A stretch of DNA of 38,832 nt. Origin: Oscillospiraceae bacterium. Its GTDB lineage: Bacteria; Bacillota; Clostridia; Oscillospirales; Ruminococcaceae. Position 1 is the stretch's first letter, and every line of letters starts with the position of its first letter. The notes beneath the pieces are model-generated. The model was not told where the DNA came from and did not search any database. It saw only the letters and a list, made by a program, of their open reading frames with translations. The stretch is taken from NCBI GenBank assembly GCA_009778115.1, contig WRKL01000009.1, forward strand, positions 1 through 38,832, given 5' to 3'. Position numbers and translations under genes: made by a program. Positions 1 to 7,571 of this stretch are shown piece by piece.

Positions 1-96
1 CACGAGAATATCAGGGATATTTGAGGATAAATTAACACCGTGTGACGGGAAATCTTCCGTTCATACGTCGCGAAGTGGTTTTCGAGGAGGTCTATT
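1..96 (-). repeat. MITE-like inverted-repeat element, copy A (cut by window edge)
   Basis: The right end carries the terminal motif CGAGGAGGTCTATT (83-96). Bases 1-48 are the near-exact reverse complement of 28398-28445 in copy B, and the GTTCATACGTC block at 59-69 matches the GTTCATACATC block of copy B. The element continues left beyond the window. Together with copies at 9133, 28389 and 31192 it defines a short non-coding family with TAGACCTC-type terminal inverted repeats. Confidence 0.8.
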
Positions 97-188
97 CTGT
101 CGAAAGCCAAATCTAATCTTTCGAAATCGCCTAATTTTTCAATTTCGTTATAGTCAAACAGATTAATTTGTGATACAATGATAGACAT
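1..188 (-). pseudogene. transposase N-terminal fragment, interrupted by a MITE-like repeat (partial)
   Basis: An open minus-strand frame starts at ATG 186-188, with an AAAGGGCGGG purine-rich stretch just upstream, and runs off the left edge of the window. Its first 30 or so residues (MSIIVSQINLFDYNEIEKLG, then a DFERLDLAFDRID stretch) resemble from memory the N-termini of DDE transposases of the IS1182-like type. From about position 96 leftward the frame reads through a repeat copy that also occurs elsewhere in the window, so the normal transposase continuation is replaced by repeat sequence. A TATACT -10-like hexamer lies at 226-231. The transposase assignment rests on recalled similarity only. 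Whether the truncated frame is expressed cannot be told. Confidence 0.4.
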
Positions 189-395
189 AAAGCCCGCCCT
201 TTCGGTTTGTTTTCTTTTCAAAAACAGTATACCACATCAGGGGGCGCTTTTCTCTGTGTTTTTGGGGACGATTGGTTTTTTGCCGCTTCAAAAATCTCTT
301 TATTTGACGGGCTTGAATGAGCAAACGAAATTATTCAAATTATTTTCATCTAAACATCAGTAGCAACTTGTTTTTTTCTAAAAAATCTTCTTCGC
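189..395. other. intergenic stretch, probable IS end
   Basis: No convincing gene is seen; the short plus-strand frame here has no homology signal or good ribosome binding site. The stretch around 240-280, with an AGAAAAGCGCCCCCTGATG-like block when read on the minus strand and a TATACT hexamer at 226-231, looks like the terminal and promoter part of the insertion sequence whose transposase start lies at 188. The outer boundary of that insertion sequence could not be fixed. Confidence 0.3.
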
Positions 396-1940
396 TTATC
401 GTAATAAAAATAACAATTGCCGGTGCATACCGGTCGGCAATCTATTACCCAAGCGTTCTATACTTTCTGTGATTTTTTCAATTTGAGCCGAAGTTGCTAC
501 CGTGTATGACCGATTCCAATTATCAAACCATCGATCAAGAGCAACCGTAGCAGATTCTATCATGTCACTGTCGCCAATTTCAAGTATATCGAGAATAAAA
601 ATCAACCGTTGCCATTTGCTCGCGGTAAGTAAGACAGAAAAGCACTTTTGCCTTGTGTTCGTGAATTTTGTAGTGCGGAAAATCTCCATAACCCTCGTAT
701 AATCCGGTACAGCGGTTTTCATAATCAAGTTACAGGCTGTTTTAACTATACCCGTCCTGTTATCCGATAGAAAATCAGTTATTTGTGGAGAATATTTTTC
801 GCTGTCAAGGCGCATCACAGCAAACATCGCGGCACGGACAATCGAGATTTGCTCAGATTTCAAATAGTTCTCAATGTCACTAACATCCTCGGAAATACCG
901 ACTTCTCCCAATCCCAAAATCGCAGAAGCGGTACTATCATTCAAACGGGATTTGTAGAAAGCGCGGTAATCATATCTGGGTGCATTTTTGCCGAGGTAAA
1001 AACGAGATGTTTCTCTTGCCGCCATGCTTTTATCAAGCAATAATATCTCTGCCCATTGCAATGCTTTTACGTCGTTAGTATCACAGATATATTGAAAAGC
1101 AAGCATACGATTGAGCGGGTATTTATCTGTCAAAAGACGCTCGGCTACAGCGTTCAAATCCTTACCGGCGGCGATAAGCTTACGAAAAATGTTTGCACGC
1201 AGAAACGGGTCTGTTTCACTTTGTAATCGATTAACCGCAATGTCATATCTGGGATGATCTGCATTGAATAAAGCAGTTGTGCAAATACGGCGGGTTCGGA
1301 TATTGTCAGAGCTTAGTCCGATGAACAATTCCTTTTCATTTTCATCAAATGTAAGTGCTGAAAATATACGCTTTATATATGTGTTGGCATTTTGAATTCT
1401 TCCACTTCGGCTCAGTTTATCAGCAAAAGGCAATGCTGCGATCAGTTCACCCGCCGCAAGATTCGAAAGCCGATAATCGGCAGTCTCAACGGCGGATTTT
1501 TGCACTTGAGAAACCCAGTCGTTTAGACGCAAAGTCGCAAATGGCAGCATGCCGTCATAATCTTTCATCATCCGAACAGCACGTTCGCGGATAAACCCAT
1601 TCGGATTAAATGAAGCAAATACAATAACAGCACGGCGAGCGTCTTTGTTCATTTCAGAAGTGAAGAAACTGTCTATAGATAATCTTCGCCAATCAATACT
1701 CCATTCCATGGAAGTGGTTTGACGCATTTGCTCGTCAACTCGTATTAAATCATCAAACGACATTTTTTCAAGCGCATCACAAAGAATATCCGCCACCGCG
1801 ATTTTTGAGGCATCATGCTTTTCAGACAGTACACAAAAGACCCACGGGATCGAACTGAAGTCCCCTGACTGCAATACCGTTTTGTAATCATTCAGTTTTG
1901 AGCCATACCAACCGAGCTGGTTGTTTTTATTCCAAAACAT
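396..1940 (-). CDS. HEAT-like alpha-helical repeat protein
   Basis: The 514-residue product starts at ATG 1938-1940 (MFWNKNNQLGWYGSKLND). The frame stays open upstream to 2081, but that part overlaps, in another frame, the conserved zinc-ribbon pseudogene at 1955-2145, so I take the internal start; its ribosome binding site is weak. The protein is built of repeated amphipathic helix pairs of roughly 30-40 residues, such as the segments around NIRTRRICTTALFNADHPRY and GIVKTACNLIMK, typical of HEAT/armadillo-like scaffolds. No catalytic motif, signal peptide or membrane segment is seen. It lies downstream of hen1-pnkp on the same strand. Function is unknown; a scaffold or sensor associated with the RNA repair pair is only a guess from position. 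Confidence 0.6.
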   Translation of the reverse strand: MFWNKNNQLGWYGSKLNDYKTVLQSGDFSSIPWVFCVLSEKHDASKIAVADILCDALEKMSFDDLIRVDEQMRQTTSMEWSIDWRRLSIDSFFTSEMNKDARRAVIVFASFNPNGFIRERAVRMMKDYDGMLPFATLRLNDWVSQVQKSAVETADYRLSNLAAGELIAALPFADKLSRSGRIQNANTYIKRIFSALTFDENEKELFIGLSSDNIRTRRICTTALFNADHPRYDIAVNRLQSETDPFLRANIFRKLIAAGKDLNAVAERLLTDKYPLNRMLAFQYICDTNDVKALQWAEILLLDKSMAARETSRFYLGKNAPRYDYRAFYKSRLNDSTASAILGLGEVGISEDVSDIENYLKSEQISIVRAAMFAVMRLDSEKYSPQITDFLSDNRTGIVKTACNLIMKTAVPDYTRVMEIFRTTKFTNTRQKCFSVLLTASKWQRLIFILDILEIGDSDMIESATVALDRWFDNWNRSYTVATSAQIEKITESIERLGNRLPTGMHRQLLFLLR

Positions 1941-1954
1941 AAAATCAATCCAAT

Positions 1955-2145
1955 CTAAAACCAGTGGTTTTGCATTTTTGTTAAAAACTCCTTTGTAATC
2001 GGATACCCCGAACCCTCGCCGATTATGAAGTCGATACCGCAGTGCGGGCAAATCGCCGTGCCATTTGTATTTTCTACCCATTCTTCAATTTCTGCCGGTG
2101 ATTCGATGAAAACTGGTGTGCTGCAATATAATCCGGCATAATCAT
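1955..2145 (-). pseudogene. zinc-ribbon 'cytoplasmic protein' family gene with an internal frameshifting deletion
   Basis: Immediately after the pnkp stop, an ATG (2143-2145 or 2137-2139) begins MPDYIAAHQFSSNHRQ, which matches the start of a small (about 90 aa) family often labelled 'cytoplasmic protein'. The same family resumes in another frame as SPAEIEEW, then NGTAICPHCGIDFIIG and SGYPITKEFL, ending KMQNHWF and a TAG at 1955. About 20 codons, which in this family carry the first Cys knuckle (GCFYC-like), are missing, and the reading frame is shifted at the junction around TCACCGG (2095-2102). The first half therefore stops at a TAG near 2075. Only one CxxC pair survives, so a functional zinc ribbon is unlikely. 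Confidence 0.7.
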
Positions 2146-2148
2146 CAC

Positions 2149-4707
2149 CTACAGTCTCGGATCAACCGGCTCGCTCTCCAGCGCCAACACGCCAAAAACG
2201 CACTCGTGTACTCGATAAAGCGGCTCTTTGTTCACAAAACGGCTCAAGGACTCCATTCCAAGCGAAAATTCTCGCATAGCCAAACTGCGCTTTTTGGAGA
2301 GGGAACGCTTTTTCAATCGAGCAAGTTTATCCGGCATTGTGTACTCCGGGCTATAGATGATGCGCAGATACTCGCGACCGCGGCACTTGACAGCGGGTTG
2401 TAAAACTTCGCCTTTGTGTTTCGATATAAATTCATATGGCTTTACAACCATACCTTCGCCGCCGGATGCGGTCAAGGTTTCCCACCACTCCACGCCACTT
2501 TGGATACTTGCCTCATCGCTTAAATTTACTAAAATATGATTGGTCGCCATGAGAACCGGGTCTGTGCGGGCTATATGTTTTTTAATAGTATCCATGTGCC
2601 ATATATGATTTTTATCGAAATGCACAGCGCCTTCGGTGGCTAAAACGTGGAACGGCGCGATCCTGTAATCTTCAATGCCGTCAACATCCCAGCAGTATTG
2701 GCGATAAGCGTCGACATATTTGCCCAGCAAATCAGCGCGTTCCGTGTATCGTTCAAAGACTGCTTGAATATTCACATTTTGCCCGGATACCGTACCGTCA
2801 ACCTCACGGGCTTTATTTGTAAACTCAGCCGCTTTCTGTAACGCATCCACCGCGGCAGATAATCCGCTAACACCCACTCGTCCTGTGGGCGCGTATTGCT
2901 GTTCCAAAAGAAGCTGCGCCTTAGCCGACCATGGCATAAGCTCTGTGTCCAAACACACCCAGTTGGTATTGAAATAATCCCAAAAACCTGACTCGGTAAG
3001 GGCGAGGCGAACTCTTTCCAACAAGGCATCTTGTATTGCACTGTCGTCAAAGAAATGCCGCCCGGTACGGGTATAAATAATCCCGTCGCTATCATCTTGA
3101 ATCAAAAACCGCTTTTTAGCGGATTCTGCATCCTTACAGACAACCATCACTGCGCGGGAACCCATATGCTTTTGCTCGCACACAACCGAAGACACGCCAC
3201 GCTTTTGGTAATACGCGAAAGCCTCCAGCGGATGCTCCAGCATATCGGGCAGGTTTGAAGTCTCACAGGGGGACATGGTGGGCGGCAGATAAATCAGCCA
3301 ATGCGGATCAGCGGCATAACGGCTCATGATTTCGATGGCTGCCGCCGCGTTCTCCTCTCGGATAGTCACACCGCGATGCAATTCAGTTTTAATAAACCGT
3401 TTTTCCAACACATCTGCAATGTTCAGCACATCTGTGTATTCCTCCACCGGACGCAGAGGTTTCACTGGTTCATAATAAGTCTGCCGTGCCGGGACTTGGA
3501 CGATTTCGCCTTTGGGATAACGATAGGCGGTCAGCTTGCCGCCGAACACACAGCCGGTGTCGATATTAAAGGTGTTGTTAATAGAATGCACTTCGGCCGT
3601 GGGCGTATGACCGTAGATAACCTTTGCTCTGCCACGATATTCGCTTGCCCAGTCAAGGCGCACCGGCAGACCGTATTCATCACTTTCGCCGGTGGTGTCG
3701 CCAAACAGGGCAAACTCACGCACACGTTTGGAACTTCTTCCCTGATACTTTTTTTTCATGCCGGCATGAGCTACCACCAGCTTGCCGTCATCCAGCACAT
3801 AATGACCGATGAGGGAATCAAGAAAAGTCTTTAATTCCGCGATAAATTCATCCGGCTGTCCTTCCAGTTGTTTAATCGAATCCTCCAACCCGTGGGTTTG
3901 TTGCACTTTTGCGCCGTTCAAATAACGCAGCAACTTAACGTCATGGTTGCCGGGAACGCAGAAAGCAACGCCGGATTTCACCATATTCATGGCAAGCTTC
4001 ATAGTCTCAGTGATTTTATTGCCCCTATCGCATAAATCACCGAGAAAAATGACTCTGCGCCCTTCGGGATGCACGGCAGAAAATTTGTTCAAGTCAAGGG
4101 TGTATCCCATATTTGTCAGTAAATCGCATAGTTCATCAAAGCAGCCGTGAACATCACCGATAATATCAAAAGTGCCGTGTTCATCGCTTTTATCCGTCCA
4201 TGATGCGACACGGACGATTTCCACTTCATCTTCTGGATTGTCTATGACATAAATATATCGGAATCCCTCTTTTTTTAGATGACGCAGGGATTTTTTCAAG
4301 TCTAAACAATGCCGTTTTATTACATGATCGCCAAACTGCCGGTCGGCACGGCTGCGGTTGCGCTCAATGCACACAGCTTCCGGAGTGTTCAAAACGATAG
4401 CGACCGGCAACACGTCGAACTTTTTTGCAAGCTCAACAACACCGGCGCGGGCACTCTGCTGTACATTAGTCGCGTCAACTACCACCAGCTTGTTTGCTTC
4501 CAGCCGCTTTTCCGCGACATAATATAGCGTATCAAAGGCGACTTTACTTACGCTTTGGTCGTTTTCATCATCGGAAACAAGCCCTCGAAAATAATCAGAG
4601 GAAAGCACTTCAGTAGGTTTAAAATGTTTTTTTGCAAAGGTGGATTTCCCGCTGCCGGAAGCACCCATCATCGCCACAACACACAGTTTCGGTATTTCTA
4701 TCCTCAT
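2149..4707 (-). CDS. pnkp: bacterial polynucleotide kinase-phosphatase-ligase, RNA repair
   Basis: This 852-residue three-domain RNA end-healing and sealing enzyme matches the roughly 870-residue Clostridium thermocellum Pnkp in layout. An N-terminal kinase has P-loop GASGSGKST (15-23). The central calcineurin-like 2',3'-phosphatase has GDVHGC (184-189), GDLCDRG (223-229), GNHD (253-256), AHAG (313-316) and GHTP (366-369). The C-terminal adenylyltransferase/ligase has nucleophile Lys513 in EQKHMGSR. In this family it heals 5'-OH and 2',3'-cyclic phosphate ends left by ribotoxins and seals them only with Hen1 as partner. The start ATG overlaps the hen1 stop (ATGA), so the two genes are translationally coupled. 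All expected catalytic motifs are present, so the enzyme looks intact. Confidence 0.95.
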   Translation of the reverse strand: MRIEIPKLCVVAMMGASGSGKSTFAKKHFKPTEVLSSDYFRGLVSDDENDQSVSKVAFDTLYYVAEKRLEANKLVVVDATNVQQSARAGVVELAKKFDVLPVAIVLNTPEAVCIERNRSRADRQFGDHVIKRHCLDLKKSLRHLKKEGFRYIYVIDNPEDEVEIVRVASWTDKSDEHGTFDIIGDVHGCFDELCDLLTNMGYTLDLNKFSAVHPEGRRVIFLGDLCDRGNKITETMKLAMNMVKSGVAFCVPGNHDVKLLRYLNGAKVQQTHGLEDSIKQLEGQPDEFIAELKTFLDSLIGHYVLDDGKLVVAHAGMKKKYQGRSSKRVREFALFGDTTGESDEYGLPVRLDWASEYRGRAKVIYGHTPTAEVHSINNTFNIDTGCVFGGKLTAYRYPKGEIVQVPARQTYYEPVKPLRPVEEYTDVLNIADVLEKRFIKTELHRGVTIREENAAAAIEIMSRYAADPHWLIYLPPTMSPCETSNLPDMLEHPLEAFAYYQKRGVSSVVCEQKHMGSRAVMVVCKDAESAKKRFLIQDDSDGIIYTRTGRHFFDDSAIQDALLERVRLALTESGFWDYFNTNWVCLDTELMPWSAKAQLLLEQQYAPTGRVGVSGLSAAVDALQKAAEFTNKAREVDGTVSGQNVNIQAVFERYTERADLLGKYVDAYRQYCWDVDGIEDYRIAPFHVLATEGAVHFDKNHIWHMDTIKKHIARTDPVLMATNHILVNLSDEASIQSGVEWWETLTASGGEGMVVKPYEFISKHKGEVLQPAVKCRGREYLRIIYSPEYTMPDKLARLKKRSLSKKRSLAMREFSLGMESLSRFVNKEPLYRVHECVFGVLALESEPVDPRL

Positions 4708-6104
4708 ACAGCATCTACCACCATTCTCATATCCTGTTTTTCAAAAATGCCCATTTGTGTCGGCGTGCCGTTCTCATCGTCGCTGTCGCCGATTTCTTTG
4801 ATCTCGACTTTATAACCATATTTTTCGCATACCTCATTTGCCCACTCGGTAAATTGCGCCCGGTCCCATTCAAAGCGGTGATCGGAATGACGCAGGGTGT
4901 TTTCTTTCATGTATTCATAATTAACGTTGTATTCAATATTCGGCGTGGTGAGAATGACGGTTCCTGGCGCAGCAAACTCAAACAATACACGGGTAAATGC
5001 CGTCAGGCGTGAGATGTCCATATGCTCAATCACTTCGATCACACAAGCGCAATCATAGCCTTCAAACCGTTTATCCCGGTAAGTAAGCGAGCTTTGAAAT
5101 AAATCCAGTTTGTTTTGCAGGGTTTCGTGCAGCCGGTCAACTTTTAGCTTGTCTTTACAGCGTTCCAACGCGGTGAATGATACATCAAACGCCACAACTT
5201 TTGTAAGCTGTTTTTCGCGGATAAGCAGACGCGTCAGATTCCCCTCACCGCAACCCATGTCAATAACGCTTTTTGCGCCGGACGCTAACACCTCATCTAC
5301 TACTGAGCGGAGGCGAGTCTGATTGAGATTGAGTTTTTTCTCTTTTGGCTCGGTCTGTTCACCTTCTTCTGCTTCCGGCTCGTCAATCAGCTGGGCCAAC
5401 GCTTTATTTATCAAGCTGCGACGGCGGTTGAGGTACCGGCTGGTGATGTATTCACATTTAGGATGCTCTTTTAGCCAGCCTTCGCCGTGAGATAATAATT
5501 TTTCGATTTCCTCTGAAGATATGTAATAATGCTTTTGGGTATCAAAAACAGGAATCAGCACATAAAGATGATTAAGCAAATCCCGCAGTTTTACCGTGCC
5601 GGATAACATCAGATTGACATATTTGCTCTGTCCCCAGCGAGTGAATTTGTCATCACTTTGAAATGTTTCAATTTCCACTGTGTATCCCAACGGCTCAAAA
5701 ATCTCCGGGATCATATTTTGATTCGGTGCCGCCATCATATGGATTTTTGCGGTAAGAGCCAGCGGCGTATCGGCAAGCTCCTGTTTTTCCTTGCTCCGCC
5801 CGGACATAGCCGTGCCGAACACTTTAGATATCGCCGTACTCATAAAGGACGAGCAGACATACGGTCTGTCGTTGACATAGTCGAATAAACCGCCATCCGT
5901 TGAACCCACCTTACCCCGAGCGAGGTCAATGGGATCAATGTCCAGCAACAAAGCAGCAGTAGTGCTTTTGTCTGAAACTTCGGGATAAAATACATAGGCT
6001 TTGCCGTAATTGAGCGCAAACTCCTGTGGACGCGAGGGATTTTTGTGTAAGAGATAGCCTAAATCCTGCGTGTTTTGGCCGGTGTATGTTATTGTTAAAA
6101 GCAT
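4704..6104 (-). CDS. hen1: Hen1 RNA 3'-terminal 2'-O-methyltransferase, Pnkp partner
   Basis: This 466-residue bacterial Hen1 has an N-terminal half (about 1-240) that in the family activates the Pnkp ligase module, then an acidic linker (241-258, EPEAEEGEQTEPKE), then an SAM methyltransferase. The SAM loop is DMGCGEGN (282-289). The metal-binding set is visible as E357, E360 and H361 in EVIEHMD and H409 in HSDHRFEW, with the same spacing as E366/E369/H370/H418 known for C. thermocellum Hen1. It methylates the terminal 2'-OH at the cleavage site before sealing, so that the repaired RNA resists recutting. Its ATG is preceded by AGAGG seven bases upstream. The start lies inside the end of the helicase remnant (6095-6104), suggesting that hen1 was once translated with it. 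Confidence 0.95.
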   Translation of the reverse strand: MLLTITYTGQNTQDLGYLLHKNPSRPQEFALNYGKAYVFYPEVSDKSTTAALLLDIDPIDLARGKVGSTDGGLFDYVNDRPYVCSSFMSTAISKVFGTAMSGRSKEKQELADTPLALTAKIHMMAAPNQNMIPEIFEPLGYTVEIETFQSDDKFTRWGQSKYVNLMLSGTVKLRDLLNHLYVLIPVFDTQKHYYISSEEIEKLLSHGEGWLKEHPKCEYITSRYLNRRRSLINKALAQLIDEPEAEEGEQTEPKEKKLNLNQTRLRSVVDEVLASGAKSVIDMGCGEGNLTRLLIREKQLTKVVAFDVSFTALERCKDKLKVDRLHETLQNKLDLFQSSLTYRDKRFEGYDCACVIEVIEHMDISRLTAFTRVLFEFAAPGTVILTTPNIEYNVNYEYMKENTLRHSDHRFEWDRAQFTEWANEVCEKYGYKVEIKEIGDSDDENGTPTQMGIFEKQDMRMVVDAV

Positions 6105-6541
6105 AATCTAACCTCTATCTCATTTAATGTTGTAATGATTTCATCTTCAAAAAACCAATTATTTGAAAGCACCGTTTTCTTCACAGCATTAACATCATCT
6201 GTATAGGCAATAAGCGCCAAACTTTGTTTTGCTCTTGTACAAGTAACATAGAATAATCGCATTGTCCGGATAACAGAACTACCCTTACCTTCCGCTTGGT
6301 TCCTCCTGTCTGTATCGGTCAAGGATTTTGCTCCAAACAATTTTTTATAACTAATAAAGAAAACCACCTGCGTTTTCGTCATCCATTATAACAGAAACGC
6401 GGTCAAACTCTAATCCTTTTATACCTTGATGAGTTGAATGCTCTCGTAATATTTCATAACAGAAAAATTATTATTGCTTCGTTTTGCTTCTATTAATGGA
6501 TAAATGTTTTTCATTAAAAAATAAAGCTCAACCAACGTGCC
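6095..6541 (-). pseudogene. UvrD/Rep-type helicase C-terminal remnant (GajB-like), frameshifted and deleted
   Basis: Pieces of one UvrD-like helicase C-terminus lie in different minus-strand frames. The first is LYFLMKNIYPLIEAKRSNNN, ending near 6455. A second frame gives EILREHSTHQGIKGLEFDRV and on to DDENAGGFLY, the helicase motif V region, stopping near 6355. A third frame then carries KKLFGAK, RLFYVTCTRAKQSLALIAY (motif VI with the TRAK arginine) and the C-terminal tail to 6095. At least two frame changes and an internal deletion are needed to join them, and the N-terminal helicase half with its Walker A motif is absent. The tail overlaps the hen1 start by 10 bases. It is probably non-functional. 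Confidence 0.7.
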
Positions 6542-7128
6542 ATCGCGAAAACTCATCAATTTGAATGTAATAGAGATTAAGTTTTGATATCCCAAACCAT
6601 TATATTTTTCGGGCAGGCGCAAAGAAGTGTCGTCATCCTTAAGCGCATATTGAACAGCGGAATCGTGTTCAAAAGCAGTTTTTTCTTTAAATTTTGACTC
6701 AATAGTGATCTTAGGATCAGTGATTCCGGGAAATCCGGGTTTTTCCAATTCTGAAAATGGATCTTTAAATTTAATTGCCAAAGTAGTGTCAAATGTTTCA
6801 TGAACTTTCTTTAGTGCTGCAAGCGTTTCTAAATCTTCAGGGGAAGTTTTTTCTCTATGTCAAGATGCTTATCGTAATATGTATGTAATTGCTGTGATAA
6901 ACTGATAATGCCATTTTGAGTGTCTGCATCAGAAAGGCCACGTTGTGCGTATATCATATCAATCTTGACAAGACCATTCATCGGATTATTATCTACACAT
7001 TCGAAATCAAAATCTGTATCTTGTACTGCATCAGCTTTTGTAGGATCAAGAATAAACGGTTTTATTCCAAAATATTGAATTAAATGCCGTTCAATAAATT
7101 CGCATAAATTTTGCGGATATAGCTTCAC
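6542..7128 (-). pseudogene. OLD-family ATPase/nuclease remnant (GajA-like), frameshifted
   Basis: Two consecutive minus-strand frames belong to one protein. The upstream piece from GTG 7126-7128 runs NLCEFIERHLIQYFGIKPF, then IDMIYAQRGLSDA, ISLSQQLHTYYDKHLD, and ends just after a six-base T run (plus strand 6847-6852; A run on the coding strand). One base shift there restores SPEDLETLAALKKVHETFDT, which joins the next frame with LRLPEKYNGLGYQNLISITF and KLMSFRD. This resembles the mid-region of OLD-type AAA ATPases (AAA_15), which are paired with UvrD helicases in Gabija-like modules. The Walker A N-terminus and the TOPRIM C-terminus are both missing. At D80 of the second piece (about 6542) the sequence jumps into helicase-like sequence, so a deletion has fused the two genes. 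Confidence 0.6.
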
Positions 7129-7141
7129 TGAATCGGCGTTT

Positions 7142-7570
7142 TTAATCTTTATTTTCCTGAATATATATTTCTTTCAAATCTTCAATCGCCATAGCGACAT
7201 CAAGCGTGTGAAAGCCAAGGTAGCATTCATTCATCCTTTTTGCATCTGCCTGGATATAAATTGCCTTACTACTTTCACCGGTAAGAAAGTGCCAATAACG
7301 GTAGGTATAGCCGATCCAAAATAGAACCTCTTTATCATATGTCATTTTGTTTTGTGTAAGCACTGTTTCTTCCTGTAGGTTTTCCAAAATATACTCTTCG
7401 CCGGCCCACTGCAAACGGTCGTACGGCATATCTAAAAATTCGCAGGTTTTGCTATTCATAAACGCTTGAATAAAAGCTGCCGAATTCAGGTTCTTTTCCA
7501 ATGATTTTTCGAACAGACGCCCTTGTATATCACAAAGTTGACGCTCAAATCCGCTAAGGTTTTTTTTCAT
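7142..7570 (-). CDS. small partner of the HTH-DUF3990 protein, putative antitoxin-like protein
   Basis: The start is ATG 7568-7570 (MKKNLSGFERQLCDIQGRLF), giving 142 residues. A strong GGAGGTG lies just upstream inside the end of the previous gene, whose stop is one base away, so the two are translationally coupled. The product is soluble, with an acidic, aromatic-rich middle (FWIGYTYRYWHFLTGESSKA) and a C-terminal GFHTLDVAMAIEDLKE segment. I recall similar proteins of this size next to DUF3990 genes, but I do not know a named family or biochemical function. By pairing it could neutralise or accompany the ADP-ribosyltransferase-like neighbour. Its stop is followed at once by the OLD-family remnant. 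Confidence 0.65.
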   Translation of the reverse strand: MKKNLSGFERQLCDIQGRLFEKSLEKNLNSAAFIQAFMNSKTCEFLDMPYDRLQWAGEEYILENLQEETVLTQNKMTYDKEVLFWIGYTYRYWHFLTGESSKAIYIQADAKRMNECYLGFHTLDVAMAIEDLKEIYIQENKD

Positions 7571-7571
7571 C

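Noticed and set aside
178..363. Plus-strand 61-residue frame near the left edge
   Set aside because: No ribosome binding site or recognisable family; the region is the upstream part of the minus-strand transposase fragment.
1940..2081. Upstream extension of the HEAT-like gene to ATG 2081
   Set aside because: The extension overlaps the conserved CPHCGID zinc-ribbon sequence in another frame, so these residues are a shadow of the pseudogene.
3301..3834. 177-residue plus-strand frame inside pnkp
   Set aside because: Lies antisense to a fully motif-supported enzyme; it is a shadow frame.
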